64,000 nt of DNA from Hymenobacter aranciens (lineage in GTDB: Bacteria > Bacteroidota > Bacteroidia > Cytophagales > Hymenobacteraceae). How positions within the stretch are numbered: position 1 is the stretch's first letter; every line of letters begins with the position of its first letter. The stretch is taken from NCBI RefSeq assembly GCF_030580865.1, contig NZ_JAUQSY010000006.1, forward strand, positions 186,001 to 250,000. The letters run 5' to 3'. Under the pieces are notes generated by a model, which saw only the letters and a list, made by a program, of their open reading frames with translations, did not search any database and had not been told where the DNA came from. The translations under genes were made by a program, and so were the position numbers. Below, one piece after another: positions 60,494 through 64,000 of the stretch.

Positions 60494-61332
60494 TGACCCA
60501 AGCCCAGCTGGCCACCGCCAGCCTCAACGACATCGTGTTCGATGGTCGGAACAAAGAATACGGCGCCTACGAGCTGCGCGCCCTCTACGAGCGCCACGTA
60601 AAGCAGGCCCTGGCCTGGGCGAGTGTGGTGCTGTTGCTGCTGCTGCTGTACCCAGTAGTATCACGGCTAATGGCGGATGCGTTTCCGGCGCCGGTAATTA
60701 AAACCACCGGCGTAATAGAAATCCAGGACATCCAGGACCCTTCGCGGGTAACGCCCCCGCCGCCCATTGTGCCCCCCGTAACCCCGCCGCCGCCGCCTGC
60801 AGCTGCCGAGCCGGTGGCATCGGTCAGGTTCACGACTAATATGAAAGTGGACCGCGACGAAAAAGCATCTACCGACCCCGTACCCGACCACGAGATGTTG
60901 CTTACCACTAACCCCGGCCTCACCACTGCAGTAGGCCAGCAAACCACCGAGCCATCCCTCACCGACTTGGAAAGCCACACCAGCGGCCCGCTTACGGAAG
61001 TGGTCGACACCAAGATTTATACCTACGTGGAGCAGATGCCCGAACTGATGAGCGGCGGCGGCATGGCCGCCATCGTGGCCGCCATCCAGAAGGCAGCTAA
61101 GTACCCGTCAGCTGCCCTGAATGCTGGCGTAGAGGGGAAAGTATACGCTAACTTTACCGTTAATGCCGAGGGCGAAATAAGCAACGTGCAAATTGTGAAG
61201 GGCCTGGGCTTCGGCATCGACGAAGAAACCATCCGCGCAATCAAGATGCTACCGCACTTCCGGCCCGGCAAGCAAAATGGGCGGCCCGTGAGCGTGTCGT
61301 TTACCGTGCCGGTGTCCTTCAACATCAAATAG
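60490..61332 (+). CDS. TonB-family energy-transducing protein
   Basis: 280 residues: an N-terminal cytoplasmic stretch (LNDIVFDGRNKEYGAYELR, the opening typical of Bacteroidota TonB proteins), one membrane helix (WASVVLLLLLLYPVVSRLM), a Pro-rich periplasmic linker (TPPPPIVPPVTPPPPP), and a C-terminal TonB fold (YPSAALNAGVEGKVYANFTV NAEG ... ALPHFRPGKQNGRPVSVSF). It couples the inner-membrane motor to outer-membrane receptors. The ATGA overlap with the exbD gene shows a two-gene operon. Confidence 0.93.
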   Translation: MMTQAQLATASLNDIVFDGRNKEYGAYELRALYERHVKQALAWASVVLLLLLLYPVVSRLMADAFPAPVIKTTGVIEIQDIQDPSRVTPPPPIVPPVTPPPPPAAAEPVASVRFTTNMKVDRDEKASTDPVPDHEMLLTTNPGLTTAVGQQTTEPSLTDLESHTSGPLTEVVDTKIYTYVEQMPELMSGGGMAAIVAAIQKAAKYPSAALNAGVEGKVYANFTVNAEGEISNVQIVKGLGFGIDEETIRAIKMLPHFRPGKQNGRPVSVSFTVPVSFNIK

Positions 61333-61378
61333 CGACCAGCCGAGCGTGGCCGAAGAGCCCCGGTCTGACTTGCTTGCC

Positions 61379-61960
61379 TCAGTGTTGCAACTGGGTGTGG
61401 GCAGTGTCGGGCCGGGGCTCTGTGCGCCGCAGCTGCACCGCCGTGATGCGGGCTTGTCCCCACGGCGCCACGCTCACGCTCACCAGCAGGGGGTGCAAAC
61501 GGCGGGGCTTTTCGCGCCGCAGGGGGCTGGCGGCGGGCACGTAGTAGCGCTCCAGGTTGAAGCGCAGCCGCAGGCGGCGGGGCTGCACGGTTTCTACCCA
61601 GCCGCGCAGCACGGCCTGGCCAGTGCTGGCGGTCGGGGTTTGGTCATACACACCGGCCACGGTGGCGGCACTGTCGGGGGTGGCGGTGTGCAGCAGCACG
61701 TACACTTGCTGGCGGCGCTGGGGCGGGGTGGTAGCGCGCCAGGCGGTCAGCGGCACGTTGCCGATGTCGTAGCTCAGGCGCACGTAGTTGCCGGTTTGCA
61801 GTTCGGCGGGGTTGATGGGGGCGGCGCGCAGCTGCAGGTGCTGGCCCAGGGCGCTGGTGGCGTAGCCCGCCCCGGCCACGCCCAGCACGTAGAGCACCTG
61901 CGCCGCCAGCAGCAGCTGCAACAGCCGGCGGCGGCCCGCCGATAGAATGGTGATAGGCAT
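61379..61960 (-). CDS. GDYXXLXY-type membrane-anchored protein
   Basis: 193 residues from the ATG at 61960. An N-terminal membrane helix (LLQLLLAAQVLYVLGVAGAG) precedes a globular domain. The motif LQTGNYVRLSYDIG is a variant of the GDYXXLXY motif that names a small family; here the Asp is replaced by Asn. The gene usually sits next to DUF2157 or DUF4401 genes, as here (10 bases downstream of the DUF2157 gene). Function unknown. It is convergent with the tonB gene. Confidence 0.75.
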   Translation of the reverse strand: MPITILSAGRRRLLQLLLAAQVLYVLGVAGAGYATSALGQHLQLRAAPINPAELQTGNYVRLSYDIGNVPLTAWRATTPPQRRQQVYVLLHTATPDSAATVAGVYDQTPTASTGQAVLRGWVETVQPRRLRLRFNLERYYVPAASPLRREKPRRLHPLLVSVSVAPWGQARITAVQLRRTEPRPDTAHTQLQH

Positions 61961-61970
61961 ACGAAACGGC

Positions 61971-63230
61971 TTACGTGGTGGGCGGGAATTTCCGCTCGTC
62001 CGGCGCGGGTGGAGTATTGGCCAGCGCTTGGGCATTGCGGCGGCGCAGGTACCAGCTCAGGCTCAGCAGCAGCACCCCGCCGAGCAGGAAAAACAACGAC
62101 TTATCCAGAAATGCCCAGGTGAGGCGGAAGTAGGCCACCATCGTAGCCACTACGAATAGCACCGCGCCCAGCGTGAGCTGCTCGGGGCCGCTGCCGTCGG
62201 TGGCGCGCTGCGCCCGCAGCAGCACCGCGCCGGCGTAGCAATACAGCACTACCAGCGTGGCCACGGCCAGCGGCAGCCCGCCGGGCAGGTAGAAGCCCGG
62301 CAGCAGCAACAGCCAGTCGGGCAGCGAAGCCAGCCGGCCCTGCCGCCGCTTGCCGATAAACGACACCACAAACACCCCGGCCAAAGCCCCCAGGTAAGCC
62401 AGCAGCGGCGGCCGCAGCAGGCCGGCATACTGGTCGGTTTCGCCAAACAACGCCAAGCCCAGCGTAAACAGGTAAGCCGCTACCAGCGAGGGCCCCTGCA
62501 GGGCCCGCGTCGCCGCCGGGGCGCGCGGCAGCCAGTCGCCGACGGCATACAGCAGCATGGCCGGGATGAAAAACCAGGTGATTTTGCTGTGCGACACCGC
62601 CACCAGCGCCGCCGCCTGCCACAGCACCACCGTGGCCAGCACCTGTCCCAGCAGCACCGACGGCCGCCGCCCCCAGTAATACCCGATGCCGCCCAGCGAC
62701 AGCAGCGCCGTAGCGTAGCTGAAACTGCCCAGCACCCAGGCATAATACGTTTGCACCGCCGCTGCAATGCCCAGCGTGAGCGCCGCCAGCCAGCTGCTTT
62801 CGTACACAAAGCTTAGGGCTACGCCCGCCACCACCCAGGCCAGCAGGCCGCTGGCATCGTAGCCCACCAGCTGGTAGAGCTGGCTGGTCAGAATAATGTC
62901 GACGCCAAACAGTAGCAAACCCAACGCCAGCAGGCCCTGCCCCACGCTCCGGTTGCCGCGCCGCAGGAAGTAGTTGCCAGCGGCGTAGGCGCCCAGCAAG
63001 CTGCCCAGCATCAGGCCTAGGCGCACGGTGGGCGGCAGAGCCTGCCAGTTGGCAGCCAGCACGCTCAGCACACTCAGGCCCAGCAGCAGGCTGCCCAGCA
63101 GCGGCAGCAGGCCAATGGCGGCCACAGCTTCGGCGGGGTAGCGGGCCAGCAACTGCTGCCGCTGCGCCTCCGTGATGAGGCCATCCTGAACCCAGGCGGG
63201 GGTTTCGGTTTCGAGAAATTTACGGGACAA
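61971..63230 (-). CDS. DUF2157 multi-spanning membrane protein
   Basis: 419 residues: an N-terminal cytoplasmic segment (AWVQDGLITEAQRQQLLARY P) that is the DUF2157 signature, followed by about twelve membrane helices (LLGSLLLGLSVLSVLAANW, LLALGLLLFGVDIILTSQLY and so on). The DUF2157 family is of unknown function and often occurs upstream of a GDYXXLXY gene. The two here are 10 bases apart and form an operon. The palindromic element copy 2 lies upstream of the start. Confidence 0.85.
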   Translation of the reverse strand: MSRKFLETETPAWVQDGLITEAQRQQLLARYPAEAVAAIGLLPLLGSLLLGLSVLSVLAANWQALPPTVRLGLMLGSLLGAYAAGNYFLRRGNRSVGQGLLALGLLLFGVDIILTSQLYQLVGYDASGLLAWVVAGVALSFVYESSWLAALTLGIAAAVQTYYAWVLGSFSYATALLSLGGIGYYWGRRPSVLLGQVLATVVLWQAAALVAVSHSKITWFFIPAMLLYAVGDWLPRAPAATRALQGPSLVAAYLFTLGLALFGETDQYAGLLRPPLLAYLGALAGVFVVSFIGKRRQGRLASLPDWLLLLPGFYLPGGLPLAVATLVVLYCYAGAVLLRAQRATDGSGPEQLTLGAVLFVVATMVAYFRLTWAFLDKSLFFLLGGVLLLSLSWYLRRRNAQALANTPPAPDERKFPPTT

Positions 63231-63249
63231 ATCTGGCAGGATGAAAGTA

Positions 63250-63456
63250 GAACGATAAACTCCCCTCTTTGAAAAGGAGGGGATGTTTTCGCGTAGCGAA
63301 AACGGGGGTGGTTGGACGTCGGCAGGGCTTGCGCACCGCTGGAAATATCCGACAGAAATAGCAATGCGAACGACTGCAACCGACGCGGGCGGCCTAACCC
63401 GCCCCGTTGCAGCGGCCCTACAACATCCCCTCTTTGGCAGCCGGGGAGCTTTGTTC
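63250..63456. mobile_element. MITE-like palindromic element, about 207 bp (copy 2)
   Basis: The left end (GAACGATAAACTCCCCTCTT TGAAAAGGAGGGGATGTT) and the right end (AACATCCCCTCTTTGGCAGC CGGGGAGCTTTGTTC) are imperfect inverses. The subterminal motif GAAAACGGGGGTGGTTGGACG parallels GAACGGGGGTGGTTCGCCCG of copy 1 at 2867-2886. The inner 100 bases differ from copy 1. It lies between the DUF2157 start and mnmD. Confidence 0.6.
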
Positions 63457-63464
63457 TTACAGCC

Positions 63465-64000
63465 CTACCCTTTCAAAGCCCGCGTCATTTCGCGCTTGCC
63501 GGGGGGGCCGGGCAGCTTCTCAGTGAGCCAGCCGGCGGCCCGCAGGTTGCGCCGAAACTGGCCCTGGGCGCAGTAGCTCACCAGCGTGGCGCCGGCGGCC
63601 GCAGCGGCGTAGAGTCTGGCAAAAATGGCCTCGGTCCACAGCTCGGGCTGTTTTTCGGGGGCGAAGGCGTCGAAATAGATGACGTCGTAATGTTCGGGCG
63701 TGAGAACAACTTCCTGCAGCGGCTCCTGGATTTTTTGCAGCGTGAAGCCGGGTTGCAGCTCGGCTTTGCGGCCCCAGGGCGCGGCGTGCAGCGCGGAGAA
63801 AAGGGTGGCCAGCGGCTCGCCGTACTGGTCCCACTCGGGCTGCAGGGCAGCTACCACGGCGGGCGGCAAGGGGAAAGTTTCGAGGCCGTCATAGGCTACT
63901 TCGGCGCCGTGGGCCACGGCGGCTTCCAGCGTCAGCAGGGCGTTAAGGCCGGTGCCGAGGCCCACTTCGAGGATGCGCAGGGGGCGGTCGAGGCCCTCGC
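63465..64000 (-). CDS. mnmD: tRNA 5-methylaminomethyl-2-thiouridine methyltransferase MnmD, 3' part
   Basis: Truncated at the right edge: the frame remains open to base 64000. The visible 178 residues contain the SAM-binding motif I LRILEVGLGTGLNALLTLEA and the family sequence YDVIYFDAFAPEKQPELWTE. A late strand LVSYCAQGQFRRNLRAAGW follows, and then GPPGKREMTRALKG. MnmD is the methyltransferase half of the bifunctional MnmC, which finishes the wobble-uridine modification. Here no oxidase domain follows in the visible C-terminus, so this is the single-domain type. Confidence 0.85.
   Translation of the reverse strand, partial: EGLDRPLRILEVGLGTGLNALLTLEAAVAHGAEVAYDGLETFPLPPAVVAALQPEWDQYGEPLATLFSALHAAPWGRKAELQPGFTLQKIQEPLQEVVLTPEHYDVIYFDAFAPEKQPELWTEAIFARLYAAAAAGATLVSYCAQGQFRRNLRAAGWLTEKLPGPPGKREMTRALKG

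Overview
The window looks like chromosomal DNA of a Hymenobacter-like member of the Bacteroidota (Cytophagales, Hymenobacteraceae). The evidence is the high GC content, repeated exact matches to the Bacteroidota promoter element TAnnTTTG, PorP/SprF and GldJ homologues of the type IX secretion/gliding machinery, four large secreted proteins ending in type IX sorting domains, a SusC-type receptor, bacillithiol genes (ytxJ, bshC), GEVED/Fn3 proteins and a fused E1 alpha/beta dehydrogenase. No rRNA, tRNA, prophage, CRISPR array or intact insertion sequence was seen. The genus is an inference from these features.

Layout. 1-9.3 kb: an end-truncated barrel protein, an ECF sigma factor overlapping an unusual anti-sigma/TonB fusion, a 210-bp palindromic element, fumC, a low-GC two-gene module, DUF434, GNAT, diacylglycerol kinase and DinB genes. 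8.4-15 kb: a DUF4382 lipoprotein and a giant AsmA-like protein on the minus strand, then porP/sprF-like and gldJ. 15-23 kb: a helical-repeat protein, three envelope genes (one frameshifted), tandem CsbD, a sugar-permease remnant and a delta-60 secreted protein. 23-37 kb: housekeeping metabolism (gcvP, lipA, a saccharopine/alanine-dehydrogenase-like enzyme, OsmC, YtxJ, E1 alpha/beta fusion) among small lipoproteins. 37-52 kb: two very large paralogous type IX-sorted adhesin-like proteins, a VCBS/FG-GAP secreted protein, an orphan SusC-like receptor and an M16 peptidase. 52-64 kb: three Lys/Ala-rich small secreted proteins, pheS, rimO, a PhyH-like oxygenase, bshC, 5-formyl-THF cyclo-ligase, ExbD-TonB, a GDYXXLXY/DUF2157 pair and a truncated mnmD.

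How the genes relate. GldJ and PorP/SprF belong to the machinery that should export the four sorting-domain proteins at 20.3, 37.8, 41.3 and 46.6 kb. The ExbD-TonB pair and the anti-sigma/TonB fusion are candidate partners for TonB-dependent receptors such as the SusC-like protein. FumC, GcvP, LipA and the E1 fusion are central metabolism; GcvP and E1 complexes both depend on lipoylated partners that LipA modifies. YtxJ and BshC point to bacillithiol as the thiol buffer.

The most unusual content is between the genes: two tandem arrays that each have an exact 42-bp period and open with an inverted half-unit; six loci where AT-rich 7-bp repeats are arranged as facing arms of long hairpins, some running through stop codons; two related elements of about 210 bp with terminal inverted repeats; and several places where a terminator runs straight into the next gene's promoter and start codon.
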